Below, in pieces: positions 37,556 to 46,700 of a stretch of 64,000 nucleotides of DNA. The notes beneath the pieces are model-generated. The model was not told the origin of the DNA. It did no database searches and worked only from the letters and a program-made list of their open reading frames with translations. This DNA is from Nitrospirota bacterium (GTDB taxonomy: Bacteria > Nitrospirota > 9FT-COMBO-42-15 > HDB-SIOI813), in the NCBI GenBank assembly GCA_020851375.1, contig JADZCV010000047.1:1-64000 (forward strand), in the 5' to 3' direction. The stretch's first letter is position 1, and the number at the start of each line of letters is the position of its first letter. The translations under genes and the position numbers were made by a program.

Positions 37556-38434
37556 ATGCATGTTCTCTTCTCAAGGTCTAAGCATACGGTTATTTTCTTA
37601 CTGATATCCGTTTTAGCTCTTTCCATATATATTGTCCAGCGTCAGTTATCAATCTATAAAGGGATGGGAAAAAAGATCGAAGGGTTTGCTGCACTCCCGA
37701 AAGGGGAATATCTTAAAGCCGCTGTTATAGGATATGAACAGTTGACTGCTGACATAATATGGCTCCAGGTAGTACAGGTTATAGGGGATGATACGGTTAC
37801 GCCGGATGGGTATGAGTGGATATATCATGCGCTTGATGTCGTAACTACGCTTGACCCAAAATTTGATTATGCCTATCAGCTTGGGGGGATAACCCTCTCA
37901 GCGCTTGGAAATGCGCCGGAGAAGAGTAATGCATTGCTCTATAAAGGTATGAGAGAAAATCCGGATGTATGGCAGATCCCTTTTTATATCGGTTTTAATA
38001 ACTTCTTCTATCTCAATGAATATGGCAAGGCTGCAGAGTATATGGCCAGGGCATCTGAACTTCCGGGTCACCCGGAGTATCTGCCAAAACTTGCGTCAAG
38101 GCTTTATGTACAGGCCGGAGACCCTGACGTTGCGCTCGACTTTTTATTGAAGATGTATAAGGAGTCAGGGGATGATAAAGTCAGGATAACTTTGGACAGG
38201 AGAATAAAAGAGGTGACAGTGGAGAGGGATGCGCTCTTCCTGGAAGAGGCAATAAAAAAATACAAGGCTGTATTCAAGGCATACCCTGAAAGATTGATAG
38301 AATTGGTTGAACGGGGTATTATTGTTGAATTGCCGGCTGAGCCTCTTGGAGGTTATTACTATTTTAATCCGGAGGATGGGCGGGTATACAGTAGTGTGGT
38401 CAAGGATAGGATGAAGGTTTATGGGAAGCAATGA
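37556..38434 (+). CDS. Membrane-anchored repeat protein of the pilin-ABC locus (PilG-like position)
   Basis: The 292-residue protein has one N-terminal membrane segment (about residues 10-28) and a periplasmic helical-repeat body with TPR-like pairs (SNALLYKGMRENPDVWQIPF, then YGKAAEYMARASELPGHPEY). It is placed between pilin genes and an ABC ATPase/permease pair, the position of pilG in Myxococcus pilA-pilGHI. I do not recognise firm sequence homology to PilG, so the role is inferred from position. A short CAATGAG repeat runs through its stop codon. Confidence 0.75.
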   Translation: MHVLFSRSKHTVIFLLISVLALSIYIVQRQLSIYKGMGKKIEGFAALPKGEYLKAAVIGYEQLTADIIWLQVVQVIGDDTVTPDGYEWIYHALDVVTTLDPKFDYAYQLGGITLSALGNAPEKSNALLYKGMRENPDVWQIPFYIGFNNFFYLNEYGKAAEYMARASELPGHPEYLPKLASRLYVQAGDPDVALDFLLKMYKESGDDKVRITLDRRIKEVTVERDALFLEEAIKKYKAVFKAYPERLIELVERGIIVELPAEPLGGYYYFNPEDGRVYSSVVKDRMKVYGKQ

Positions 38435-38456
38435 GAATTAAGCAATGAGCAATGAG
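38429..38456. repeat. Short CAATGAG repeat
   Basis: CAATGAG occurs three times (38429-38435, 38443-38449 and 38450-38456), spanning the stop codon of the upstream gene and most of the gap to the ABC ATPase. It is a minor simple repeat that may have reshaped the end of that gene. Confidence 0.6.
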
Positions 38457-38476
38457 TTATGAAGCGAGAGAGATAA

Positions 38477-39409
38477 ATGGGCAACGTTGTAATCAAAACA
38501 GTGAATCTTACAAAGGTTTTCAAGGCAGGTTTCAGAGGGAAGAATGCTCCAGCCCTTAAAGGTCTTAACCTTGAAGTCAATGAAGGCGAAATCTTCGGTT
38601 TTCTTGGCCCTAATGGGGCAGGGAAAACAACCACCATAAAGATACTTATGGGACTTATATATCCAACTACCGGAAATGCCTGGATATTGGATAAAGAAGT
38701 TACTGATATTGAAGTAAAGAATCGTATCGGTTTTCTTCCGGAGCAGCCCTATTTCTATGATTACCTGACCTCAAAAGAATTTCTGCGTTTCTATGGTCAA
38801 TTGTTTGGTTTGAAAGGAGATGAGTTAAGGACACGGATGAATGACCTCCTGACCCTTGTCGGACTTGAAGGCGCTGCAAACCTCCAGCTTCGAAAGTTTT
38901 CCAAAGGTATGCTCCAGAGGATAGGCATAGCCCAGGCGTTAATAAACCAGCCTGACCTTATAGTTCTTGATGAACCGATGTCAGGTCTTGATCCTGTTGG
39001 GAGGAAGGAGATACGGGATATTATCCTGCGGCTGAAAGAGGATGGTAAAACGGTCTTTTTCAGCACCCATATAATTCCTGACGTTGAGATGATATGCGAC
39101 AGGGTGGGCATATTGATGAAGGGTGAGCTTGTCAATGTAGGGAGGCGAGATGAGATTATAAATGCCAGTGTCAAATATGTAGAGATTATTACAGGGAATA
39201 TCAGTAAGGAGTTGATTGACCATATGGAAGCAATGGGGTTCATTGTTAATGAGACATGGGAGCATGTGTCCATAATGGTAAAAGATGAAAACAGGGTAGA
39301 TGCAGTATTGCAGATGGTAATGGATGGAAAGGGGAGGATTGTCTCTGTGGCGCCTCAGAGAGAGACGCTGGAAGAATACTTCATGAAAAAGATAGGAGGG
39401 ACTTCATGA
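38477..39409 (+). CDS. ABC transporter ATP-binding protein (PilH-like position)
   Basis: The 310-residue ATPase has Walker A FLGPNGAGKTTTIKIL (about residues 46-61), signature FSKGMLQRIG, Walker B LIVLDEPMSGLDP and the switch His in FFSTHI. A C-terminal extension of about 80 residues is typical of the multidrug/polysaccharide-type exporters. It overlaps the permease gene by four bases. The pairing and the pilin context resemble PilH of Myxococcus, required there for pilus assembly; function here is inferred. Confidence 0.85.
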   Translation: MGNVVIKTVNLTKVFKAGFRGKNAPALKGLNLEVNEGEIFGFLGPNGAGKTTTIKILMGLIYPTTGNAWILDKEVTDIEVKNRIGFLPEQPYFYDYLTSKEFLRFYGQLFGLKGDELRTRMNDLLTLVGLEGAANLQLRKFSKGMLQRIGIAQALINQPDLIVLDEPMSGLDPVGRKEIRDIILRLKEDGKTVFFSTHIIPDVEMICDRVGILMKGELVNVGRRDEIINASVKYVEIITGNISKELIDHMEAMGFIVNETWEHVSIMVKDENRVDAVLQMVMDGKGRIVSVAPQRETLEEYFMKKIGGTS

Positions 39410-40194
39410 AGGTGCTCACAATTGCCCGGAATACATTTAGAGAGGCTATAAGGGATAGGATTCTCTATAACTTACTCTTCTTTGCACTTCTCATGATTGC
39501 CATGTCTCTCCTTCTTGCAAGCTTAACCGTTGGGGAACAATCGAGGATTATTATAGATATAGGCCTTGGAAGCATCAATATTTTTGGCGTCCTTATAGCG
39601 ATATTCCTTGGTATAGGGCTAATTATAAAGGAGATTGACAGAAAAACGATCTATAACATACTTTCCAAGCCGGTTCCCCGTTATCAGTTTATTGCCGGTA
39701 AGTACTTAGGGCTACTCATAACAATTATTGTAAATTTAGCAATTATGGGGGCAGGACTTTATATTATCCTTATGGTAAATGAACTCAGGTGGGGAAACTA
39801 TATATTTAATGTTAATCTCGATGTCTGGAAAGCAATCTATATGATATTCATTGAATTAATGGTTGTGACTGCTATAGCCATGATGTTTTCTACATTCTCA
39901 AGCTCATCTACATTAAGCGCCATCTTTACAATAGCAGTCTACCTGATAGGCCATCTTACAGAAGAACTTAAACTAATAGGTGGAAAGTTCCAGGATTCAT
40001 TGATGGAGACAGTCATTAATATCTTTTATTATTTACTCCCGAATCTTGATAATTTTAATATCAAGGGTAAGGTGGTTCACGGTATCTATGTGTCACCAGG
40101 CTATATGATCATGGTTACATTATATGGTATTTTGTATATTGGCGCCGTGATGTTGATATCAGGAGTGATATTTCAAAGAAGAGATTTTAAGTAG
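39406..40194 (+). CDS. ABC transporter permease (PilI-like position)
   Basis: The 262-residue product has about six membrane segments and is an ABC-2 type permease, with an N-terminal cytoplasmic stretch TIARNTFREAIRDRILYNLL that is typical. It would form the channel for the preceding ATPase. Its end overlaps the convergent fmdB-type gene by eight bases, so no terminator fits between them. Confidence 0.83.
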   Translation: MKVLTIARNTFREAIRDRILYNLLFFALLMIAMSLLLASLTVGEQSRIIIDIGLGSINIFGVLIAIFLGIGLIIKEIDRKTIYNILSKPVPRYQFIAGKYLGLLITIIVNLAIMGAGLYIILMVNELRWGNYIFNVNLDVWKAIYMIFIELMVVTAIAMMFSTFSSSSTLSAIFTIAVYLIGHLTEELKLIGGKFQDSLMETVINIFYYLLPNLDNFNIKGKVVHGIYVSPGYMIMVTLYGILYIGAVMLISGVIFQRRDFK

Positions 40195-40501
40195 CAGGTT
40201 CTGTCTTGCCTGTGCTTGACGCAGGTGCAGCAGTCTCGGCCTTTTTTTCTTCCTTCTTGTCAGATGTCTTCTCATCAGCAGTCCCCTTCTTAGGTCTTGA
40301 TGGTTCTGAAGTCTGCTTTCCTTTTGTGGAATAGTCAGTTATATACCATCCGCTTCCTTTAAATTGCAGGCCGGCGGGTGATATTACTTTAGACATTTTA
40401 CCATCGCATTTATTGCAAGTTGTAACAGGCGGATCGCTTACTTTTTGAAGGATCTCAATCTTGTTACCACATTTGTTGCACCTGTATTCATAAATTGGCA
40501 T
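40187..40501 (-). CDS. FmdB-type zinc-ribbon protein
   Basis: The N-terminal 42 residues form the FmdB/CxxC regulatory zinc ribbon: MPIYEYRCNKCG with Cys8-Cys11, then Cys29-Cys32. Residues 55-104 are a low-complexity Lys/Glu/Thr/Ser tail, common in these proteins. The family name comes from formamidase regulation in a methylotroph; the real role is unknown. GGAGGT precedes the ATG by about ten bases. Confidence 0.88.
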   Translation of the reverse strand: MPIYEYRCNKCGNKIEILQKVSDPPVTTCNKCDGKMSKVISPAGLQFKGSGWYITDYSTKGKQTSEPSRPKKGTADEKTSDKKEEKKAETAAPASSTGKTEPAT

Positions 40502-40541
40502 CTAACCAGCACCTCCTGCATAATTTTGTTCCGGATTTCAT

Positions 40542-41738
40542 TTATTTAAGCACTTTTATTGCGGCTTCAAGCCTGTCGAGTCCCTTTTCTATTTTATCCA
40601 TGGAGGTTGCGTATGACAGCCTCATATAACCAGGGGCGCCAAATGCATCCCCGGGTACTGCCGCAACATTTGCCTCTCTTAAAAGGTATTCTGCCAAATG
40701 AACAGAGGTATCCAATACAGTACTATTGAATCTCTTTCCTAATATGCCTGATACATTTGGGAATACATAGAAGGATCCAACAGGCAGAAAACAGGAGACT
40801 CCGGGGATTGCCCTCAGTCTGTTAACGATATAGTGCCTTCTCTTATCAAAACGTTCTACCATCATGCTTATGAAATCTTCATATTTGCCGCTAAGCGCCT
40901 CAAGGGCAGCCTTCTGTGCAATTGAAGTAGGGTTGGAAGTACTCTGACTCTGAATATTCCCCATTGCCTCAATAAGCTTGCCAGGTCCGGCTGCATAGCC
41001 AATTCTCCATCCTGTCATTGCATATGATTTCGAAACTCCGTTTACAACTATAGTACGATCAAATATTTCTTTATTCAGGGAAGCGATACTTGTGTGTCTG
41101 AAACCATCATAAACTATTCCTTCATAAATCTCATCTGAAATGACATAGATATTGCTCCGTATGGCAATATCAGCTATCTTCTCGAGATGCTGCCTGTCGT
41201 ATGCTGAACCTACCGGGTTAGATGGCGTATTAAGGATCAGTGCCTTTGTTTTCCTGGTTATAATCCGTTTCAGTGAGTCAGCATCAAGGAGAAATCCGTC
41301 TTCTTCTGATGTTTCTGCAATTACGGGTTTTGCACCACTAAGCAGGACCAGTTCAGGATAGGTAACCCAGTATGGCGCTGGTACAATTACCTCATCCCCC
41401 TCCTCAAAAAGCGCCATGGCAATGTTATACAAGCTGTGCTTGGCACCGCATGATACAAGTATTTCTTCAGGTTTGTACATCAGTCCGTGTACTTTTGCGA
41501 GTTTGTCTGCTACAGCCCTTCTGAGTTCTATAATCCCGGATGATGCAGTATATTTTGTAAATCCCTCCCTGATGGCAGAAATTGCTGCATCTTTTATTCC
41601 GTCAGGGGTATCAAAATCAGGTTCACCTGCGCTAAAACTTATTACATCAATACCCTCTTTTATCATTGCCTTTGCCTTCGCCTCAAGCGCGAGGGTAGGT
41701 GAAGGCTTTATTAATGAAACGCGTTTTGTAAGATTCAT
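40542..41738 (-). CDS. aspC: Aspartate aminotransferase, class I
   Basis: This PLP enzyme exchanges amino groups between aspartate and 2-oxoglutarate. The 398-residue sequence has SFSAGEPDFDTPDGIKDAA, LNTPSNPVGSAYDRQ, the Schiff-base Lys in VNGVSKSYAMTGWRIGY (about residue 235) and the substrate-binding Arg in MRLSYATS. It is of the bacterial aspB-like subgroup rather than the enterobacterial one. It is followed four bases upstream by coaD. Confidence 0.92.
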   Translation of the reverse strand: MNLTKRVSLIKPSPTLALEAKAKAMIKEGIDVISFSAGEPDFDTPDGIKDAAISAIREGFTKYTASSGIIELRRAVADKLAKVHGLMYKPEEILVSCGAKHSLYNIAMALFEEGDEVIVPAPYWVTYPELVLLSGAKPVIAETSEEDGFLLDADSLKRIITRKTKALILNTPSNPVGSAYDRQHLEKIADIAIRSNIYVISDEIYEGIVYDGFRHTSIASLNKEIFDRTIVVNGVSKSYAMTGWRIGYAAGPGKLIEAMGNIQSQSTSNPTSIAQKAALEALSGKYEDFISMMVERFDKRRHYIVNRLRAIPGVSCFLPVGSFYVFPNVSGILGKRFNSTVLDTSVHLAEYLLREANVAAVPGDAFGAPGYMRLSYATSMDKIEKGLDRLEAAIKVLK

Positions 41739-41742
41739 CTAA

Positions 41743-42237
41743 TCAAAAGTCCTTTCTGTCCTTAAACTTATTCTTTAACATTGCATGAACATCTTTCGGA
41801 ACTAATGAGGAAATATCGCCATTTAAGCTACTCACTACCTTGATAATTGTAGATGTGAGATATGAATATTCTTCGCTTGGCATCAAAAAAACAGTTTCAA
41901 TTTTGTCATCAAGTTTTCTGTTCATTAAGGCCATCTGAAATTCATACTCGAAATCCGAAACAGCGCGCAGTCCCCTAATTATGACAGATGCCCCCTTTTT
42001 TCTGGCGAAGTCAACAAGAAGACCATCAAATGTTTCAACAGATACATTTGGCAGGTCTTTGATTGCCTCTCCTGCCATCTTTATCCGTTCATCAAGAGTA
42101 AACAGGGCAGTCTTCTTTGGATTAGGACCTATACCAAGAATAATATGGTTAAATAGTCTTAGGCTTCTTTGAAGAATATCGAGATGTCCGTTAGTTATCG
42201 GGTCAAATGTTCCCGGATAAATTGCTGTTATTGACAT
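41743..42237 (-). CDS. coaD: Phosphopantetheine adenylyltransferase
   Basis: CoaD adds AMP to 4'-phosphopantetheine in coenzyme A synthesis. The nucleotidyltransferase motif YPGTFDPITNGHLDI is at residues 7-21, and the second motif SSTII-like is seen as YLTSTIIKVVSSLNGDIS. Length is 164 residues. It overlaps rsmD by 35 bases, a frequent pairing in bacteria. Confidence 0.96.
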   Translation of the reverse strand: MSITAIYPGTFDPITNGHLDILQRSLRLFNHIILGIGPNPKKTALFTLDERIKMAGEAIKDLPNVSVETFDGLLVDFARKKGASVIIRGLRAVSDFEYEFQMALMNRKLDDKIETVFLMPSEEYSYLTSTIIKVVSSLNGDISSLVPKDVHAMLKNKFKDRKDF

Positions 42238-42790
42238 GCCTTCTGTAAACCGTTAAGGTTGTATCCCCGTAAACATATTTGCCATAATCTTCAAAGTTGG
42301 TCAATGCTTCCGGCATTGAAATCTTTGATGAGTGCTCAATTATCAGAAATCCGTAACCTGAAATATTAACATTATTGATTATCTTTGACAAGAGGTCAGG
42401 CCAATTATTGTAATTATAGGGAGGGTCAGCAAAAACAATGTTATACTGCATGCTGCCCCTGATAATTTCTTCTATAACAGTCATGACATCTCCAAATAAG
42501 ACAGTAATTTCCTTCTCATAACCGCAGGTCTTAATATTATCCTTAATTGTTTTTAAATGTCTGACATTGTTTTCAACTAATGTGGCATGCCTTGCCCCCC
42601 GGCTGACAGCCTCGATGCCAACTGCACCGGAACCTGAGAAAAGGTCCAGAAATGCTGAATTTACAATATATTCATGGCCTACAATATTGAACATAGACTC
42701 CCTTACCTTATCCGAGGTGGGCCTTATCCTGTCACCGGCTGGTACCCTGAGATGGCGTCCCTTTGATTTTCCTGATATTATTCTAAGCAT
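42203..42790 (-). CDS. rsmD: 16S rRNA (guanine966-N2)-methyltransferase
   Basis: RsmD methylates a guanine near the P site of 16S rRNA using SAM. It has FLDLFSGSGAVGIEAVSRGA for SAM binding and the catalytic DPPY in IVFADPPYNYNN. I chose the ATG whose first base is 42790 (195 residues, MLRIISGKSKG), because AAGGGG lies five bases upstream. An in-frame start at 42826 would add 12 residues not typical of the family. Confidence 0.94.
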   Translation of the reverse strand: MLRIISGKSKGRHLRVPAGDRIRPTSDKVRESMFNIVGHEYIVNSAFLDLFSGSGAVGIEAVSRGARHATLVENNVRHLKTIKDNIKTCGYEKEITVLFGDVMTVIEEIIRGSMQYNIVFADPPYNYNNWPDLLSKIINNVNISGYGFLIIEHSSKISMPEALTNFEDYGKYVYGDTTLTVYRRHVNNSNLSGNI

Positions 42791-42819
42791 TTTCCCCTTA
42801 CTAAAATGAATAACATATA

Positions 42820-42858
42820 TTGACAATCATCATAACATTATGCTAACAACATTGTTAG
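42820..42858 (+). promoter_or_regulatory. Candidate promoter and 16-bp operator of the Lrp-domain gene
   Basis: TTGACA lies at 42820-42825. Downstream, CTAACAA-CA-TTGTTAG (42843-42858) is a perfect 7-bp dyad at the expected -10 region, 18 bases before the ATG. A protein bound there would block transcription. The -10 hexamer itself is weak (for example TAACAA at 42844-42849 with an 18-base spacer). Confidence 0.5.
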
Positions 42859-42875
42859 GGTCAGGGAGGTAAAAT

Positions 42876-43118
42876 ATGACAAAAAATGAAGGCAGGATCT
42901 ACTTGTTAATAAATACTGAAATAGGCAGGGAAAGACACGTCAGAGATGAATTGCGTAAGTTGGATCATGTAAAGTATGCAGATATGATAACAGGGAGATA
43001 TGATATTATCGCAACCCTTGAAGGCGAGAGCGTTGGAGACATTTTTGCAACCGTAATTAGCAATATCAGGGCCATAAAAGGTATAATAAGAACCGAGTCA
43101 AATGTTGTCTTTGAATAA
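42876..43118 (+). CDS. Stand-alone Lrp/AsnC ligand-binding (RAM) domain protein
   Basis: The 80-residue product is a single alpha/beta RAM domain: IYLLINTEIGRERHVRDELR, then GRYDIIATLEGE and IRAIKGIIRTESNVVF. No helix-turn-helix precedes it, so it cannot bind DNA alone. Such proteins form oligomeric rings that sense amino acids or modify partner regulators. GGGAGG precedes the ATG. It is the only plus-strand gene in a minus-strand block and carries a clear dyad upstream. Confidence 0.88.
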   Translation: MTKNEGRIYLLINTEIGRERHVRDELRKLDHVKYADMITGRYDIIATLEGESVGDIFATVISNIRAIKGIIRTESNVVFE

Positions 43119-43132
43119 ACAGCAGGAGTCTT

Positions 43133-43303
43133 TTAAGCTTTAAATGGAATTAGTCCTCCCATCAGAATGAATGGTTTCTTGTTCTGGAGTATTGTGCTGT
43201 CAAGGAGTGTGCCGCAGTTCACGCATCTCCAGGCATAAAAGACAAGAGAATAATCAGTACACCTTTCTGTGACCATGAATCCACCGCATTTAGGACAATG
43301 CAT
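43133..43303 (-). CDS. 56-residue zinc-ribbon protein
   Basis: A minus-strand frame starts at the ATG with first base 43303 and ends with TAA at 43135-43133. The product MHCPKCGGFMVTERCTDYSL... has Cys3-Cys6 and Cys27-Cys30, a treble-clef or ribbon pattern, and a hydrophobic C-terminal segment. AAAAGGAGG (plus-strand 43310-43318) lies six bases upstream, an excellent ribosome-binding site. Similar small proteins occur in related phyla as hypotheticals. It may bind RNA or DNA, but nothing shows this. Confidence 0.82.
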   Translation of the reverse strand: MHCPKCGGFMVTERCTDYSLVFYAWRCVNCGTLLDSTILQNKKPFILMGGLIPFKA

Positions 43304-43729
43304 TATAGTCCTCCTTTTATTTGAATTGTTCGTACAACTGTATTAAGCATATTGAGCAAATTTAATGCCATATTTTTGACAATCAGAGTTGTGCATTGAT
43401 CCGATCGTGATTTATCCTAAATTATGATTATAATTCAATAAGATACATGGATTAAACCCGATAGTGGAGTGATGATGGAAGGATGATTTTATTCATAATT
43501 CAGGCAATAATATGAGTGTCGCAGCAGTCAAATTGTGCACATGGTGACAAAAAAATGGTCATGAGATAGATGGTGACTTGGTTGCCTGATTAAATGCAAC
43601 GTCTGATAAGAGATATTATGTAAACTCACCTTGATTAATGCCGTCTTGTGAGTTTACATAATATCAGTCTTAGTAATACCTGCCATGTTTATCGCAACGT
43701 GTGAGTTTGATGCAAAGGCAAAGGCCCCG
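43304..43729. other. Non-coding gap with degenerate sequence
   Basis: This 426-base gap between the zinc-ribbon gene and the RND pump holds no credible gene. It includes the upstream region of the zinc-ribbon gene, an AT-rich section, repeated ATGGTGAC words near 43540 and 43575, and the large inverted repeat listed separately. It looks like a decayed insertion. Confidence 0.6.
43612..43665. repeat. Perfect 18-bp inverted repeat
   Basis: The 18-base arm at 43612-43629 (GATATTATG then TAAACTCAC) is exactly complementary to 43648-43665, separated by an 18-base loop. Outer TAAGA (43607-43611) and TCTTA (43668-43672) extend the pairing across a two-base bulge. No T-run follows on either strand. 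It lies 65 bases beyond the RND gene stop. Confidence 0.9.
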
Positions 43730-46700
43730 CTATACCGGTAGGTTTTTCCTGCGCTTCCGGTAGATAACGTCCTGGAGGTCATCAAATAGGTCATAAACAA
43801 CAGGAACTACTACAAGTGTAAGAAACAATGAGGTAAGCAAGCCGCCGATTGTGGCTATTGCCATTGGCGAACGTGTTTCAGCCCCTTCGCCTATTCCTAC
43901 GGCGATAGGCATCATGCCAAGCACCATGGCAAAGGTGGTCATCAGGATTGGCCTGAGTCTGACAGGCCCGGCTGCAAGAATAGCCTCTTTCCGCTCCATT
44001 CCCCTTGCCCTTAGTGTATTTGTATAGTCAACGAGGAGTATTGCGTTCTTTTTAACGAGCCCCATAAGCAGGATCAGGCCGATAAATGTAAAAATATTTA
44101 GGGTCTTTCCGGTAATCAGGATTGCAAGAAATGCCCCTATAAACGAAAATGGCATTGAAAGGAGTACTGTTATGGGATGTATAAAGCTTTCATACTGTGA
44201 CGCAAGGACCATGTATGCAAGGATAACTCCGAAAACCAGGGCGAACATCAGGTAGCCAAAAGATTCACCCATCATCTCTGCCATTCCTTTATATCCAGTT
44301 GAGTAATCGGATGGAAGTATCCTTGCTGAGATTGCATCGAGTTCTGCCATTGCCTCGCCAAGTGGTTTTCCTTCCAGGTTGGCAAAAAGTGTTATTGCCC
44401 TTTGCCGGTCAACCCTGTTTATTATTCCAGGTCCCCCGGCAGGCTGGACTGTTACAATATTTGAAAGTTCTATGAGTCTGCCGTCATTGGACCTGGTGTA
44501 TAGTCTTTTAATATCTTCAGGAGAGTTCCTGTCATCGGGATTTAATTTCATTTTGACGTCATATCTTCTTCCGCGCGATTCATCCCTGTATTTTGTGGTC
44601 TCAACTTCACCACTTATCAGTAGGTTGATAGTTTCAGCCACTGAAGCAATATTGACACCAAGGTCTGCGGCTTTATCCCTGTCAATATGTACTCTGATCT
44701 CAGGTTTGCCTGTCTCAAGTGAAGAATCAACGTCAACTATTCCCGGCAATTTTGAAAACTCAGCAACTACATTTTCTGAATATTGCTGTAACCCTGTCAG
44801 GTCTCTTCCTTTGATCGTATACTGTATTGGAACCATCCTCTGTCCGCCGCCTACAAGAGACACGTCTTCAGCAAATCCCTTCAATCCCGGTGTCTTTCGC
44901 AGCCTGTTCCTTATCTCCGCCATTATCTCCTGCTGACTCCTGGTTCTTTCAGCCTTTGGTTTGAGGCCTACGAACATAGAACCTTTGTTAGTTTCACCGC
45001 TGGTACCCTGTCCGTAGAAAACTGTTTTTACCTCAGGTATAGTGAGGACAAACTCTTCTGCGCCTTTGAACAGTTTTTCTATCTCATCAATGGAATAGTC
45101 CCTGGGGGCCTCGAGTCTTACTATGAATCTTGACTGATCCTCAGACGGCAGGAATTCCTTGCCGATAAATTTGACTAAATACATGCTTATTATAAAGATG
45201 ATGCCTGCTGAGATGACTACGATGGCCCTGTGATTGAGGGCTACAGTCAGAATCCGTCTGTACCAGTCTTCAACCACCAAATATCCTGCCTCGAGCGATG
45301 ATGACAGACGTCCTGCAGGATGTCTGTGCATATTGGCGGTTGTGCCTTTTAAATAACGTGATGCGAGCATTGGAATTAAGGTAAAGGACACGAACAGTGA
45401 AACTGCAACAGCGAAGACAACAGTTAAGGCAAACTGAAAGAAAAACCGGCCGATTATCCCCTTCATAAAAGCGACGGGCAGGAATATTACTATGATTGCA
45501 AGTGTCGTAGCTGATACGGCAAGCCCGATCTCTGAGGTAGCGAACGATGCTGCCTCCCGTGGAGAAAGCCCCCTTTCAATGTGACGGTGAATGTTTTCAA
45601 TGACAATAATTGCATCGTCAATGAGAATGCCGACAGAAAGCGACAACGCGAGCATTGTCATGTTGTTAAAGGTAAAACCAAAGGCATTCATGATTGCTAA
45701 GGTCGAGATAATGGAGGTCGGTATGGCAAGCGCACTAAACAGCGTTATCCTGAGACTGCGAAGGAAGAACAGAACGGCAATTGTTGCAAAAATACCTCCA
45801 TAAATCAGGTGGTGCTGAACCTCGCTTATTGAACGCTTTATGAAAGTTGACTGATCAAAGCTGATTCCTATACTCATGCCTGGAGGGAGTGACTTCCCGA
45901 TATTTACAAGTTCCTTTTTGACTCTTTCAATTACTTCTACCGTGTTTGTTCCGGATTGTTTCTGTATCCCAAATCCAACTGCCGGCACCCTGTTGAACCT
46001 CGTTACAGACCTCTTTTCCTGCATCCCGTCTTCAATACGTCCGATGTCACGAAGCCGCACCGGGGCGCCATCCTTAAAAGTAATAACAAGGTCATTAAAG
46101 TCTGAGACAGCAGCAAATTCTCCCTTAATTTTTATTGAATACTCAGTAGTCCTGTCCTCTATCCTCCCTCCCGGCAATTCTATGTTTTCCCGCTGTAATT
46201 TATTCAGTACGTCGTGAGCAGTTATACCATATGCTGCCAGCTTATCTGAATCGAGCCATACTATAATTTCCCGCAACTGAAGTCCTGCCATGCGAACAGC
46301 TCCGACTCCGTCAATTTTCTGTAATTGTTCCCTGAGGATTTCATCAGCATAAGTGGACAATTCCCGGATTGTCTTATTGCCGGAAAGGGCTAACCATAGA
46401 ATGGGGTTTGCATCTGGGTCAACCTTCTCAATAACAGGCTCATCAATGTCCCTGGGAAGACTGCCTCTTATGACAGATATCTTTTCCCTGACGTCCTGAA
46501 CAGCAAGGTCAATATCCCGTTCAAGAACGAATTCAACAATTACCTGAGACCTACCTTCGGTGCTTGATGAGGTAATAGACTTTACCCCGTTGATTGTATT
46601 AATGGCGGCTTCAACCTTATCCGTTACATCTATATCCATTGTCTCGGCATTGGCGCCATTGAGTCTTGTTGATATATTGACAATCGGGAAGTCAACTTTT

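Noticed and set aside
43612-43665. Intrinsic terminator for the RND operon
   Set aside because: The hairpin is strong, but no T-run follows in either direction and the stem is AT-rich, so it was listed as an inverted repeat.
43400-43729. Remnant transposase gene
   Set aside because: I translated parts of the gap on both strands and saw no recognisable transposase segment, only short broken frames and repeated words.
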